From contig NC_063162.1 of the NCBI RefSeq assembly GCF_023159225.1, positions 87,201,438-87,265,437 on the forward strand: a stretch of 64,000 nucleotides of DNA, written 5' to 3'. A program made the translations under genes and the position numbers. Every line of letters starts with the position of its first letter. Within the stretch, counting starts at the first letter, position 1. The notes under the pieces were generated by a model. The model saw only the letters and a program-made list of their open reading frames with translations. It made no database searches and was not told where the DNA came from. Source of the DNA: Perognathus longimembris pacificus (taxonomy: Eukaryota > Chordata > Mammalia > Rodentia > Heteromyidae). This document shows positions 19,641 to 30,899 of this stretch, one piece after another.

Positions 19641-20100
19641 TGGTAGTGGGTCTTGAACACAGGGCTTAGGTCTTACTTAGTTTTTTTCATTCAAGGCTTG
19701 TGCTAAACCACTTGAGCCATACCTCCACTTTGATTTTGCTGGCTAAATGGAGATAAGAGTCTTATGGAGGGCTGGGAATATGGCCTAGTGGTAAAGTGCT
19801 TGCCTCATATACATGAAGTCCTGGGTTCGATTCTTCAGCACCACATACACAGAAATAACCAGAAGTGGTTCTGTGGCTCAAGTGGTAGAGTGTTAGCCTT
19901 GAGCAAAAAGAAGCCAGTGACAGTGCTCAGGCCCTGAGTTCAAGCCTCAAGACTGGCAAAATAAAGAAATAAATAAAATAAAAATATTTTTAAAAAAGAG
20001 TCTTATGGAATTGTATGCCTAGTCTGGCTTTGAACCATAATCCTCAGATCTCAGTTCCCTGAGTAGCTAGGATTACAGGTGTGAGCCACCAGAACCCAGC
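19637..20100 (-). mobile_element. B1-Geo SINE, antisense, split by IDL-Geo
   Basis: Pieces 19637-19768 and 20010-20100 form one antisense element (GTGGGTCTTGAACACAGGGC; then GTGAGCCACCAGAACCCAGC). The insertion between them duplicated 14 bp of the host. Confidence 0.85.
19769..19995 (+). mobile_element. IDL-Geo SINE nested in B1-Geo
   Basis: Complete head (GGGTTCGATTCTTC), complete Geo and an A-rich AAATAAATAAAAT tail. Perfect 14-bp TSD aagagtcttatgga at 19755-19768 and 19996-20009, both within the host SINE. Confidence 0.95.
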
Positions 20101-20579
20101 TACGTTTTGTATTTTTGTTTGCTCCCATCCTCCTGTTCCATTATCTTTTGTCCCAGTTGTTTATTCAAATATATCACCTCTTTTCCTAGGTTTTAAATGT
20201 TTTGAAGGAAGAGTGTGTATTCCTCATTTTTCTGTCTAAACCTCTTGTCTAATCAGCCTATTGTCCTATTCGGCTACTTGATTTTAAACTAACTATTGAA
20301 CAATTATTACTAGTTACATTTTATTAGAAAACAAGTAGTTAGAAGGTAGCATTTCATTTTCTAGTTTTTGATCCACAATATTTCAATGCCCCTTATATTT
20401 AAGATGAAGCAACAGAATAAATTCCAAGTTAAATCTAAGGAAAGCACTTATTCTGGTTGCCCTTACCATTAGACCATGGATCTATTGCCAGGAAATCACA
20501 AATTCATACAAGAAACCAGAATAAATACCTTACATATAATTTGTGTCACTTTTTGCTGTTATTAAAATGTATTAAACAC
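20101..20579. other. Unique sequence, nothing recognised
   Basis: AT-rich, with no ORF, repeat or structured element I can support. Confidence 0.4.
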
Positions 20580-20815
20580 ACACTGGTAGCTCAATCCTGT
20601 AATCCTAACTAGTCAGGAGGCCAAGATCTGAGAATCAACTTTCAAAGGCAGCCTGGGCAGGAGAATCTATGAGATGCTTTATGTCCAATTAATCACCAAA
20701 AACCTTCACTCTTGTGAAGCAGTGGTTTAAGTGGCAAAATGCCAGTCTTGAGCAACAAAAGCTAAGGAGCAGCACCCAAGCCCTGAATTCAGGCCCAGGA
20801 TCAGCACACATGCAC
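20580..20815 (+). mobile_element. B1-Geo SINE
   Basis: The 7SL head (GGTAGCTCAATCCTGTAATC), AATTAATCACCAAAAACCTT, then Geo ending CCCAGGATCAGCACACATGC, which is the CA-type 3' end of this family. Confidence 0.75.
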
Positions 20816-21037
20816 ATTCTTATGTGTAAACATATACAGTATTAAAACTGTTCTGGAATTCAAACTGTATTTTTTAACTCAATGAATATTTCCCATTTTA
20901 ACCAGATTTAGGACATCTTGAATCAGCTCTCTGCTTTCCTGTCCAGCCTCATAGCACACCAATTAGTCATCCTTTGCACTGTTCAGTTACACTGAAGTAA
21001 ATACAATGTGGTATATGTATATGTATGTGTGGAGGGG

Positions 21038-21260
21038 GTTGGCTTCTCAGTGTTTGTACAGTCTTTTGTCTACTTCATAATCTTTTATTCCTTATCCACA
21101 TTGACCTCATTCATTCCTAGTCACATATCACATGGTAGCAGGAATGCAATTTCTAGGAAGACTTCCTCAGCCCCCTTCAAATTGGAGTTGGAGAGGCTCA
21201 CCACACTCGGTGTCTACCTATTTTGTAGAAAACAATTATCCTACCACTGTACAGCTGTCA
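21038..21260 (+). repeat. Local duplication, copy 1
   Basis: From GGTTGGCTTCTCAGTGTTTG to CTACCACTGTACAGCTGT. It is matched by the copy at 21870-22080 over nearly its whole length with scattered substitutions and small indels. It is not a family I recognise. Confidence 0.85.
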
Positions 21261-21282
21261 GGCTGAAGCCTGCCCTAAACCA

Positions 21283-21395
21283 CTGTTTCTCCTTTGGCTT
21301 ACATTAGAATTAATTAAGAATTCCTTAGGAACTTCCTCTACCTAGGTTCTACTCCTAAAGTTAGGGGATCAAGTGGCCTAGGGTTGAGGAGAGTC
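21283..21395. mobile_element. MER5-like hAT remnant
   Basis: AACCACTGTTTCTCC followed by TTAGAATTAATTAAGAATTC and CTAGGTTCTACTCCTAAAGT follows the MER5A-type order (tip, ATCACCTGGG-like, CCCACCCC-like). Confidence 0.45.
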
Positions 21396-21469
21396 AGTGA
21401 CTAGATTTTTTTTTAAGGCATTCTCTCATTGTATTTATAACTGAATAATGTTTCATTGTGTAAATGTGG

Positions 21470-21800
21470 CATACTTTATTCAGTTACTGTTTTTCAAACT
21501 AACAGCTATATTGAGATATATTTACATATACAATTTAACCGGTTGAAGTATACAATGTAGTGCTTTTTACATATTCATAGAGTTGTGCAACTTTCACCCT
21601 AACTAATTTTAGAACATTTTATCATCCCTACTTTGTATGGAATTGCCTATTCCATAAATGATGTCATACTTACAATGTATAGCCTTTTGTGTGTGGCTGT
21701 TGTGTTCAGCATGTTGTTTTTAAGGTTCATACCTGTTGTAGGAGGAGGCATTTTTTTATTGCTTAACAATAAATACCCTGTTGTAAATGCACCATATCAC
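21470..21800 (-). mobile_element. Old L1 (L1M-type) 3' region, antisense
   Basis: AACAGCTATATTGAGATATA, AGTTGTGCAACTTTCACCCT, ATTTTAGAACATTTTATCAT, then GGTTCATACCTGTTGTAGGA and the AATAAATACCCTGTTGTAAA block reproduce the reversed 3' end of old mammalian L1. Confidence 0.65.
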
Positions 21801-21869
21801 CACCACCCTCAGAGCAATAGCAATGTGATGTGGGCCGGGGGGTGGGGGAGTGAGGGGGGAGAGGAAGGA

Positions 21870-22080
21870 GGTTGGCCTCTCAGTGTTTGTGTCTTTTGTC
21901 TACTTCATAATCTTTTCTTCCTTATCCACATTGGCTTCATTCATTCCCAGTCACCTGTCACATGGTAGCTGAAATGTGACTTCTAGGAAGACTTCCTCAG
22001 CCTCCTTCAAGTTGGAGTTGGAGAAGGCTCTGTGTCCACCCATTTTATAGGAAACAGTTATCCTACCACTATATAGCTGT
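21870..22080 (+). repeat. Local duplication, copy 2
   Basis: GGTTGGCCTCTCAGTGTTTG through TCCTACCACTATATAGCTGT, about 832 bp downstream of copy 1 in the same orientation. Shared runs such as CTACTTCATAATCTTTT and TCTAGGAAGACTTCCTCAGC are long enough to exclude chance. Confidence 0.85.
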
Positions 22081-22361
22081 TAGTCACTTGTCCTGCCCAC
22101 ATTTTATTTATCCATTTATCCATTTGTCAGCTGGTGAAGCTGGTATTATAAAGCTTTCTTGCGAAATTCTCATGTGCAACCAGGAAACCAAACTAGAAGT
22201 TTCTTTGAGTATTGTTCTTATGCTTTGGGCTAGAACAGTGTGGCTAGAATAGTATTACTCACCTGTCCTATTACATAAGACAAGTGTATAATTAACACCT
22301 GAATGAATAAAGAATTATGCTAAAAGTAAAACTATTAGGTTGGGGTTATCAAAAATCTTCC

Positions 22362-22446
22362 CCCCCCACCCCGTAGTGTTGTAGTTCAAACCCAGGGCCT
22401 TGGGTAGTCTAAGCAAGTGCTCTACCACTGAGCTATATCCTTGTTC
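22362..22446 (-). mobile_element. ID-like monomer, antisense
   Basis: GTTCAAACCCAGGGCCTTGG, then AGCAAGTGCTCTACCACTGA and GCTATATCC is the reversed tRNA-Ala-type unit without Geo. Confidence 0.65.
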
Positions 22447-22496
22447 TGAATTTTGTCATTAAAAGTCCCCATTGTTGATTGTTGAGCTCCCAGTTT

Positions 22497-22705
22497 TTTG
22501 TTTTTGTTTTCTTTTTGCCAGTCGTGAGGCTTGAACTCAGGGCCTGAGCACTGTCCCTGGTTTCTTTTTGCTCAAGGCTAGTACTCTGCTACTTGAGCCA
22601 CAGTGCTACTTCTGGCGTTTTCTATATATGTGGTGCTGAGGAATCGAACCCAGGGCTTCATGTATATGAGACAAGCACTCTTGACACTCGGCCATATTTC
22701 CAGCC
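22497..22705 (-). mobile_element. IDL-Geo SINE, antisense
   Basis: T-rich tail, Geo end GTCGTGAGGCTTGAACTCAG, and a head with an intact B box. Imperfect 14-bp TSD tgagctcccagttt (22483-22496) and tgagctcttagttt (22706-22719). Confidence 0.9.
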
Positions 22706-22845
22706 TGAGCTCTTAGTTTGAACAAACCAGCTGTAGAGAGATGGAGGTGGGGAGGTGAGGGTGGGATGGGAATCAGAGACAGAGGGGAGCTAGAGAGAAT
22801 AAGGAATTTTTAAGTCTTTTTTTTTTTTTGGTCTTTATTATTTTG

Positions 22846-22915
22846 TGCTGGTGATCAAACCCACGATGTTGTACTGGTTAGGCAAGTACTTTGCTACTGA
22901 ACTACATCCCAGCTT
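22846..22915 (-). mobile_element. ID-like monomer, antisense
   Basis: GCTGGTGATCAAACCCACGA, AGGCAAGTACTTTGCTACTG, AACTACATCCCAGC; diverged, with a T run before it. Confidence 0.6.
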
Positions 22916-23190
22916 GAATGAGGAAAATTTGAACACTGATTTTTAGGATTTACTTCAAAATAAATAGCCCATGAGCATGGAGGAAATGTAGAGTAAACAA
23001 GGCTGGGATGTGCTGATTTCTGAAGCTGTAAGAATGACTGCAGTATTCGCATCTGTACTGTCCACTAGGCAGCCATTGGCCACAGGTACTCCACTAGAAT
23101 TGTGGCCATTCCTTATTGAGGAGGTGTAAAAACACACTGAGTTCTGAGGATTTGGTGTGAAAAGAATGTAAAAATAATTGGGAAACATTT

Positions 23191-23972
23191 TGTTGATTAT
23201 TTGTTGAGATAATATTTCAGATATAAAATATATAATAAATAATGTTACTTCCTTTTACTCTTTGAGTTGGCTACTTAAAAGTTACATATGTGCCTCATAA
23301 TACATTTCTCTTGGATAGTGCTGCTCTATTCATTTTGTATGTGTTGGAAATTTTTATAGTAAAATGTTTTAAAATCACAGACAGTTGAATTTTTTTTTAA
23401 AGTATGGAGTAAAACATTTTTGTAAAGGATTCCTCTCATATGAAAAAATTAGGAAATTCTGATTTGTTAAAGTTTCTCTTTTGCAAAAGCTAATAGCAGA
23501 AAGGCTATAGTCTTCCATTTTCATTCCTGGGCTTATTTCATCCATGTGAAAAATTGGAAATCCTTTCATAATAAATGGAATTAACAGCTAGAGGCAGAAA
23601 AAGAATTGCCTTTTTGGTTATTTATCTGATTCTTCTGAACTTGATGAAATATTTCTTTCATCATGGAAAAATATAGACAACAATGATAACTTATTTTTCT
23701 TAGTCATATTGTTTATTATTCTGAAATGATTTTGTCCTTGGGCTTGCTTTATAACTGCCTCTACCTAAATTTGTTTGGGAGTTAGGACGTGATTGTTTTT
23801 AGACTCTCCAAGACCTCTTGAGTATGAGTAGAATATGACTCCTAAAGCGATAATAGTGTGTGGATTTGAAGTTAAGAAGCAAATTGCTTTCATATAAAAT
23901 TTCTTTAGGTGAAAATTATATCAACTTTCTAGATATCTGTGTTTATTCACAAAATAAATGTGGCAATAGTGA
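23191..23972. other. Unique AT-rich sequence, nothing recognised
   Basis: No repeat family or gene feature seen. Confidence 0.4.
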
Positions 23973-23980
23973 ATCTTTCC

Positions 23981-24178
23981 TTTTTTTTAACCAGTCCTGG
24001 GGGTGGACTCAGGGCCTTGAGCACTGCTCCTGGCTTCTTTTTATTCAAGGCTAGCACTCTACCACTTGAGCCACAGCGCCACTTCTGGCTTTTTCTTTTT
24101 ATGTGGTGCTGAGGAATCAAACCCAGGGCTTCATGCATGCTAGGCAAGCACTCCACCACTAGGCCACATTCTCAGCCC
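23981..24178 (-). mobile_element. IDL-Geo SINE, antisense
   Basis: Short T run, Geo (GGGTGGACTCAGGGCCTTGA), then a head with a mutated B box (minus strand GGTTTGATTCC). Flanks TGAATCTTTCC and TGAATCCTGTTTC are a degraded TSD. Confidence 0.85.
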
Positions 24179-24424
24179 CTGAATCCTGTTTCAATGAGCA
24201 GCTGGACATGAGATCAGCAGAAGATCACAGGCTTTGAATATACAGACTTTGAATATATATAGTTGACCATTTTTCCCCACTCTCTATGGTTAAATTACTA
24301 AATGTTTTTGAAATTTTATGTAAGTCAAACATATACATATACATGTATGATTTTTAGTGTCACAAATACTAAATTTAAGTAAATGCCTTCAGAATTAAAG
24401 CATGTAGTAAGGTTTTTGTTTATG

Positions 24425-24560
24425 TATTTCATAAATATTTGTTGAGCATGTGCTAGGTGCTCAGCATTGAGCTGGGAAACGGGATATGGTGATGAATTAC
24501 ACAGAAGTGGAAGCTGTCTTCAATATTTTACAGTCTAGAAGGGGATTTAGATATCAAACA
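24425..24560. mobile_element. Ancient mammalian repeat of the 'gagcatgtgctaggtgct' type
   Basis: TTTGTTGAGCATGTGCTAGG, then GGATATGGTGATGAATTACA and ACAGTCTAGAAGGGGATTTA match a widespread old repeat I know by pattern but cannot name with certainty. Confidence 0.4.
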
Positions 24561-25617
24561 GAGAATTCATTAATTATAATGGTGATACGTGGCTCAAAGG
24601 AAAGAGTCTGGTTTTTAATTGGGACCCTGGGGAGAAAAGTTCCATTTTCCTGTAGGTCTTGATTCAGGCTACAAAGAACTGACTAAGGAAGAGAAAGAGA
24701 ATGTGGCTGGGGAATCCTCCCAGGAGAATGAGATGAGCAAAGTTCTGCCCTTTAGTGTCTGCTGATTGTAGGAGGTCATGCAGAACCAGTAGAAGAAGGG
24801 TTTTATCTCTTGTTCTGAGGGTTTGACTTTCTCTCTGTGGTGCCACACACAGGCTTGTTTACTTGTTAATGGGAATTGAATCCAGAGTTAAATTTGTATC
24901 AGTTTTATAACTGAATCTGGACAAGATCTAACAACCATCTTCCAGCATAGCTCTGAAAATAGCTTAATATAACTGTACTACAGTTCTAGTATAGCTCAGT
25001 TGTCTTTCTGAGATGAGCTAGAGGTATTTCAAGGTCCAAAAGAATAGAATGGAAACCCACTTGGGTTTTTCTCTCACAAGTTCAACTGCCACAAGCTAAT
25101 TTCTGATGTATGCAGAAGTGTCTGAGGTTTATTTCTGTGTACCTTGTGGAATCATTAGGGGATGAGGAGTCATCCTGCCTTTAAAGATAGTAATGAGAGT
25201 CAAACAATAATAAGAATAATAATAAGAATAATGGTGGCAGCCAGTGTCCATGGAGAATTCTGTGCCAGGTTCAGTGATTTACTTACACTGCTTCATTGAA
25301 TCTTACAATTGCATGGTTATTATTTCAGTTTATCAATAAGAGAACAGAAGCTGGGAGCAGTTACTTGCTCTTGGGTTAGACAATATCCATTTATCCTACT
25401 TGGTTCCCACTTGAAAAACCACTTCTTGCCTTTGAACCTCAATTTCTGGTAGCAAAAATGAGGATTCTATTCTCTCAGCCTTGGGTTGCCTTGTGCCAGG
25501 ACCTGGATCCTGACTCTGGATCCAAAGCGAAGAGGAATGGAGATTCTGCTGTCTGTGTGCATCCTGAGCAGACTGTCGTGGCTCTCACAGGTTTGGTCTG
25601 ATCCAGCTTCCTTGCTT

Positions 25618-25826
25618 CCTTTTTTTTTTTTTTTTGGTCTGTCATGGGGCTTGAATTCAGGGCCTAGGCACTGTGGTTGAGCTTTTTTGCTCAGACTAGT
25701 GCTCTACCACTTTGAGCCACAGCTCTACTTCCAGTTTTTCTGGTAGTTAATTGGAGATAGGAGTCTAATGGATTTTCCTGCTTGGGCTAGCTTTGAACTG
25801 TGATTCTTAGATCTCAGTGCCTGGTC
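25618..25826 (-). mobile_element. B1-Geo SINE, antisense, head deleted in part
   Basis: T tract, GTCATGGGGCTTGAATTCAG (Geo), GGTAGTTAATTGGAGATAGG, then the 7SL head in which GATCTCAG joins directly to TGCCTGGTC; the CTGAGTAGCTAGG block is missing. Confidence 0.75.
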
Positions 25827-25829
25827 TTT

Positions 25830-27750
25830 TAGTTCTTCAAATGGACATTTTTCTAACATATTTTTGTTTATATTTACCAGATTATTTCTTATATATAAAC
25901 AGATACTGAAGGAGCTAAGAAGACTAATTCGGGAGATGCTGATGTAGAGCAGTGGGCATTTGAGCCTTGCCTTGAAGATTGGGATAGTAGAAAGGACATG
26001 GTAGGCAGAGAATGCAGGATGAACCAAGGCACAATATTTAAGAATCAAAGGGCCCTCCAGTTTGATAAAGGAAGGGACTGTTCAAAAAGGGAGATAATGT
26101 CATGGAATTTCCTAGAGTGTAAACCAAGAGTGATACACTACTCTGTGCGCTTTTTGAAGGAACATCATCTGATTTAACTGTCTTGACTAGGTTCTGTTTT
26201 CATTGATAACCATTGAGGGGGGAGAGGGTAATTGCAAACATTACAGCAGGAGAGATCTGAGAGGGATCTTAATAGAGTTGGGACTGTGGAGTGGGGTGTA
26301 ATTTTAAAAGGTAGAGAAGCAGGGAAAGATACTTCAGATCAAGGGGAGTGATGCAAAAATGGAAAGCTGGCTATTCTTTGTAGTTTGAAGGTAGGAACTG
26401 GGGAGAGACTCCAGTGGGTGAATGACTACTCCGTTGTCTATCAGTTGGAGAGCCATCAGTGGAGAGTAAGGGATCATACATCCATCAGCTCAGTAGACAG
26501 AGAGGTTATATGTTTCATTACTGGGCACTATTATGTATCCTCAAATTGAAGGAAAGATGGCTGGTAGGAGTCAGGAAATATCACTATAATGTGAGATAAG
26601 TAGTACAGTGGTCTTGACCACAGACAAGAGTAGTTGATATTTTAGTATAACATTGTAGTTGGTATTATAGTAGAAGTAGTTAGTATTGTCATGTCTTGTC
26701 AGTATGTTTTGTGCTAAGTTGAGTTTGCCTAGATATGTGTATTATGTACATTTTTATCTATCAGTAACTTACACACTATAAAGAATACTGAATGCAGGAT
26801 ACTAAGAAAAGTAGAGGTGAATAAAGAAATGATTATTTGTTGACATGTATTTATACATGTATGATTTATCCATAGTTGTGCCTGAGAAGTAGTGTTTCCT
26901 CTCACAAGCACACACAAACCTTGTCTCTATTCTTTGGGGGACACTAGATACCTAAAGTTTTTTCATCTTGTACATAAGTACAAACATGATGTAAAAATTT
27001 CCCCAACAAGGTATTTAGCTCAGACTTTGTTTAGCCCAGTGTGCTGTTAACAGTCTGGTGTGTGTATGTTGTTACATGTCATTAAGGAAACATAATAAGG
27101 CATGTGAAAGGGATCAAGATTATGCCCTTGGTTTAAAAGGACTGTAGACTTGTTGGGCAAACCTGCAAAGGCATCAGGCATCATACTTCTGACTTGTAAT
27201 TCCTGTTTTTCTAGTCATTCATTTCACAACTAGAATAGCATTTCAGTGTGTTTGTTAAGAGTTCTGCCTGGTATGTTCCCATGATTAAGGGATTGGGAGC
27301 CTCTTTTGCTCTCTGGTAACTAGAGGTCTTTTTTTCACTGGTCTATGTGGATATTTATGGAAGATAGCCTTTTCTGACATACAGATTGATACCTTTGTCT
27401 GACAAATGCCAAAGGATGGAATGTAGGAATTTGGATTTCCTCTGCTAAATAAGAGATGTGTGGTCCCCATAAGTACCTTGACTTTTCCTTCACTGCTACC
27501 GACAGGTTAGGCAAAGTTATTGTGTTACAGGAGGTGAAGTAGTTGGGTCTTGCTGTAGATGGTTAACTCATGCTCACCTTTGGCAAGTCTTGGACCTATC
27601 TGCGTACCTGTAGATAGGATTGCCTCTCTGTAGCTGACTGTTAATAGGTGAAACAGGGCTCTCCAGGAAACCAGACCCTGCTATTGCCAGCTGAACAGGG
27701 AGCTAGCTGGAGGAGAAGGACCATGGGAATAAAACATCCAATAATAGACA
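25830..27750. other. Long SINE-free stretch, no gene recognised
   Basis: About 1.9 kb without a lineage SINE or L1 piece that I can see. No exon is supported. It is AT-rich with simple purine-rich patches. Confidence 0.4.
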
Positions 27751-27751
27751 G

Positions 27752-27880
27752 TGGTTCTAAGCTTCAGCAACACCAGAATGCCCCAAAGGGCTTGTTAAAA
27801 TACTGATTGTAGGCCATACCTCCAGGTTTCTGATTTAAACAGAATGAGAGATCCCACATTTCCAGAAACTTCTCATGTGT
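27752..27880 (+). mobile_element. MER5-like hAT remnant
   Basis: CAGTGGTTCTAAGCTTCAGC, AAAGGGCTTGTTAAAATACT, CATACCTCCAGGTTTCTGAT follow the MER5A/B order from the left terminal repeat. Confidence 0.6.
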
Positions 27881-28092
27881 TATTATGGCTGCTAGTCCAG
27901 GGACTACTTTGCACATCCAAGCCTTGGTGTACTGGGAAAAGACTGAGTGATAACCAGCTTCATGTCTACTATGATTGGAGGAAGAACCAGAGAATTCTGG
28001 ATGTCAGTATGTTGTCAAAACCTCCTTATTTTGAAATGCATTTCTAAGTTTGTAATTTTGCCCACATTAGTGTGCTTTGCTCAGCTCTGGTT

Positions 28093-28740
28093 TGGAAGGA
28101 TCTCCCAAAGGCTCATGTACTAAAGGCTTGGTCAGCAGCCTCTGGCATTATTGAGAGGTGGTGGGCCTAGTGGGAGGAAGTTAGGTCATTGGGAATGCAT
28201 CCCTCAAAGTAATATTGAGAATATTTGGACCTTGACTCCTTCCTGTCTCCTCTTGTTGTCCTCCTGTCTCCTCTTTTTGTCTTCCTGTCTACTGGGCCAT
28301 GATGAAGTAAGAATTCTTCATTTACCATTTGCTCCTGTTGCTGCTTTTCTCCTCCTCCTCCTTCTCCCCTTTTGATACTGAGCCTTGAACTCAGGACAGT
28401 GGACAATCTCCCTTAATTTTTTCACTCAAAGCCCTAGTGCTCTACTGTCTGATCCATACTTTCACTTTCAATGTTTACTGGTTAATTGGAGGTAAGAATT
28501 TTATAGACTTTTCTGCCTGAGCTTGCTTCAAACCATGATTCTCAGATCTCAGCTTCTTGAATAAGTAGTATTCCAGGTGTGAGCCACTGGCACCTGATTC
28601 CTGCCATCAATATATATTGTGCTCCTTATGGCAGCACAAGGTCCACAACCTCTGAAATTGGAACCAAGAAAGCCTTTCTAATTAAGTTGATCTTCTCAGG
28701 TATTTTTCCCAAGGTGATGGAAAGTTGGCTAATCCAACTT
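28093..28740 (+). mobile_element. Old LTR-type repeat (MaLR-like), split by a SINE
   Basis: The left piece has AAAGGCTTGGTCAGCAGCCT, GGTGGTGGGCCTAGTGGGAG and TTAGGTCATTGGGAATGCAT. The right piece (from about 28600) has TTGATCTTCTCAGGTATTTT and GTGATGGAAAGTTGGCTAAT. Together they follow a common mammalian LTR-like repeat, interrupted by the SINE at 28370-28597. The family name is uncertain. Confidence 0.5.
28370..28597 (-). mobile_element. B1-Geo SINE, antisense
   Basis: TTTTGATACTGAGCCTTGAA (Geo), TACTGGTTAATTGGAGGTAA, and a 7SL head ending GAGCCACTGGCACCTG. CTCC-rich sequence precedes it. Confidence 0.75.
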
Positions 28741-29275
28741 CTTACAACACACCAGTCTTTAGAGGAAGGCAGGATAGGAATTGTCCATTGGATACCTGTG
28801 GAACATTAGCCTGAGGCTAGTGAGTAACACACCAGGGGTATGGGGTTTAGTGGAGACTTGGTGTCTTGATGTTCTTTCCATCAATTTCATACTCTTTAAA
28901 GATGGAAAAACTTGGAGCTTACCTGCTTAGAAAATCTTCAAAGCTTATCCAAGTTTGCTTGTTTATTTTAATCACACTCTCCCAATACAAAAATAACTTA
29001 CTTAATTTTAGGGTAACAGAAAAGTTGTAGAGATGGTACAGAGAGTTCCCAGGTGTCCTGGCCTGGTTTACCCTACTAGTAAGGGTCATACATCATAGTT
29101 AACCAATGAATAATAAAACAGTATTACTAAAGCCTATGCTTTATTTAGATTGCCTGACTTTTTTTTCTGATGACTTTTCTAGGATCCCATTGAGGTTTTG
29201 TCTTGCATTTAATTGTCTTTAAGCTCCTTAGAAAAAGTATCTTTAATCTCCTCTTAGTTTTGACAGTTTTTAAGA

Positions 29276-29640
29276 TGTCTTAGTCCATTTTATGGTGTTA
29301 TAACTGAATGTTTGGGATTTGGTTATTTATAAAGAAGGGAAATTTATTCTTTTACAGTTCTAGAGGCTGCAATCTTAATCTGAGATGAAGTCACCCACAT
29401 CTGATAGGGGCTTTCTTAATGCATCCACATGGGGGGGAGCAGAAAGGCAAACCAGAGAACCCACTCTCTTAAGCACCTTTATACAACCCACTCCTAAGGC
29501 TTTAATTCTCATGACCTAGCTACTTCCCAAAAGACCTTCCCTCCCAATACTGTTCACTGAGTCTTAAGTTCCTAACAGATGAATGTGGACAATGAATGTG
29601 GACAGATGAATAAAGATGAATGTTCAGACTATAGCCACAG
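29276..29640 (-). mobile_element. MaLR-type LTR, antisense
   Basis: CTTAGTCCATTTTATGGTGT, TTATAAAGAAGGGAAATTTA, CTAGAGGCTGCAATCTTAAT, then ATGTTCAGACTATAG at the far end. The typical reversed MaLR LTR order. Contains a small duplication of AATGTGGACA near 29583-29608. Confidence 0.6.
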
Positions 29641-30126
29641 ACTTTCCTAGCTTTTGGTGATCTTGACAGCTTTGAGTAGTTGTTAGTTTTGAACAGACTA
29701 TCCCTTTATTGAGATTTGTCAGTTTTTCTCTTCACTAGATTACATCACCTCATATCAGAGCCATGTGCTGTCATGAGCTATGTGCTCTTGTCATCATGAT
29801 AGTACATCATGAGAGTACATAGTACGTTCACGCTCATGTCAGTCTTCATTGTCTGGATGTAATAATGTTTGTCAGATTTCTCCACTGCACAGTTACCCTT
29901 TCCTTCCTCTTTCTATTCTGTACTCTTTGGAAGGAAGTCACACTATATACTGTGCAGAATATCTTTAAGGAGCAGGGAATTGTTCTCCAGCTCATTCAAG
30001 GTGAAGAATCCTTCTAAGTTACTTGGCATTCTTCTGTGTGGCAGACTTGTATGTTCTTTCCACTTATTTATTTTATCAGTATTTACGTCTGTAAGTAAAT
30101 GGAATTATGAATCAGAATAAAGAAAG

Positions 30127-30570
30127 GGCAAAAAGCAAACTCAGCAGACCAACAGACTTTCATTTTGGGCGTGTAAAAGCCTGAGCAGGACCACAGTCTT
30201 CCAGCCGGATTGGAAAGACAATGGCACACACTCTTACAACTGAGGTCTCTTTTTATTAGGCAGGGAGAATCAAATCAGGTGGGGCAGGGGCCTGGAGTAG
30301 TTTGTCATAGGAGAGGAGGCAAGATGGGAACAGAGGAAGAGGCTTTTTGTGCAGAGATGGGATCTTGAGGTATAGGGAAAGGTTTTTTTTTGTTGTTGTT
30401 TTTTTTTGCATTTGTTTTTTTTAGCAGATTTGTCAACGAAAGTTGTGGCCCTCAATTCACAGGTTATCCCTTTTACAGCAGGGTATGTTCAGGGAGGGGA
30501 AAGGAATTGGGAGATGATTCTGCAGCAAAAGCAGCTCTAAGATGTGGCTGTCAGGGGGAAAAGTGTTTTT
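30127..30570 (-). mobile_element. Possible LTR, antisense
   Basis: On the minus strand there is an AATAAA (30252-30257) inside CCTAATAAAAAGAGACC, followed by a short U5-like region ending near TGCTGAGTTTGC. Upstream comes a pyrimidine-rich U3-like part. I see no convincing TG...CA ends or TSD, so this is tentative. Confidence 0.3.
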
Positions 30571-30899
30571 AGTTTAAGTCATTTTTCATCAATGTCTGTT
30601 TGAATTTATGAATATTTTGTATTTTGGGTTGTAAACCTATATACTTTGCTTTGTTTATTAAAGTGTTATAGCGTTGTCTATTATGAGCTCTTCCCATTGG
30701 CTCCTTTGCCTCTTTTAACCTCATTGTGGATTTTTTTTTATTTTTTTTAGTGTAGCCTACTTCTGTTAGTGCAGATGGCTCCAGGCTCATTTTGTATATT
30801 CTCTGCACTAGCCCTAGAATCATTTTGGTAAGTTGGTCTTGATCTACTACATCAACTTGACTACCCATTGCAGGGATCACTACCCGCAGTGAAAAATAG

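Noticed and set aside
30569..30880. 103-codon minus-strand frame considered as L1 ORF1 or a retrocopy
   Set aside because: Lys/Gln-rich but with no match to conserved L1 blocks; no A-tail or TSD.
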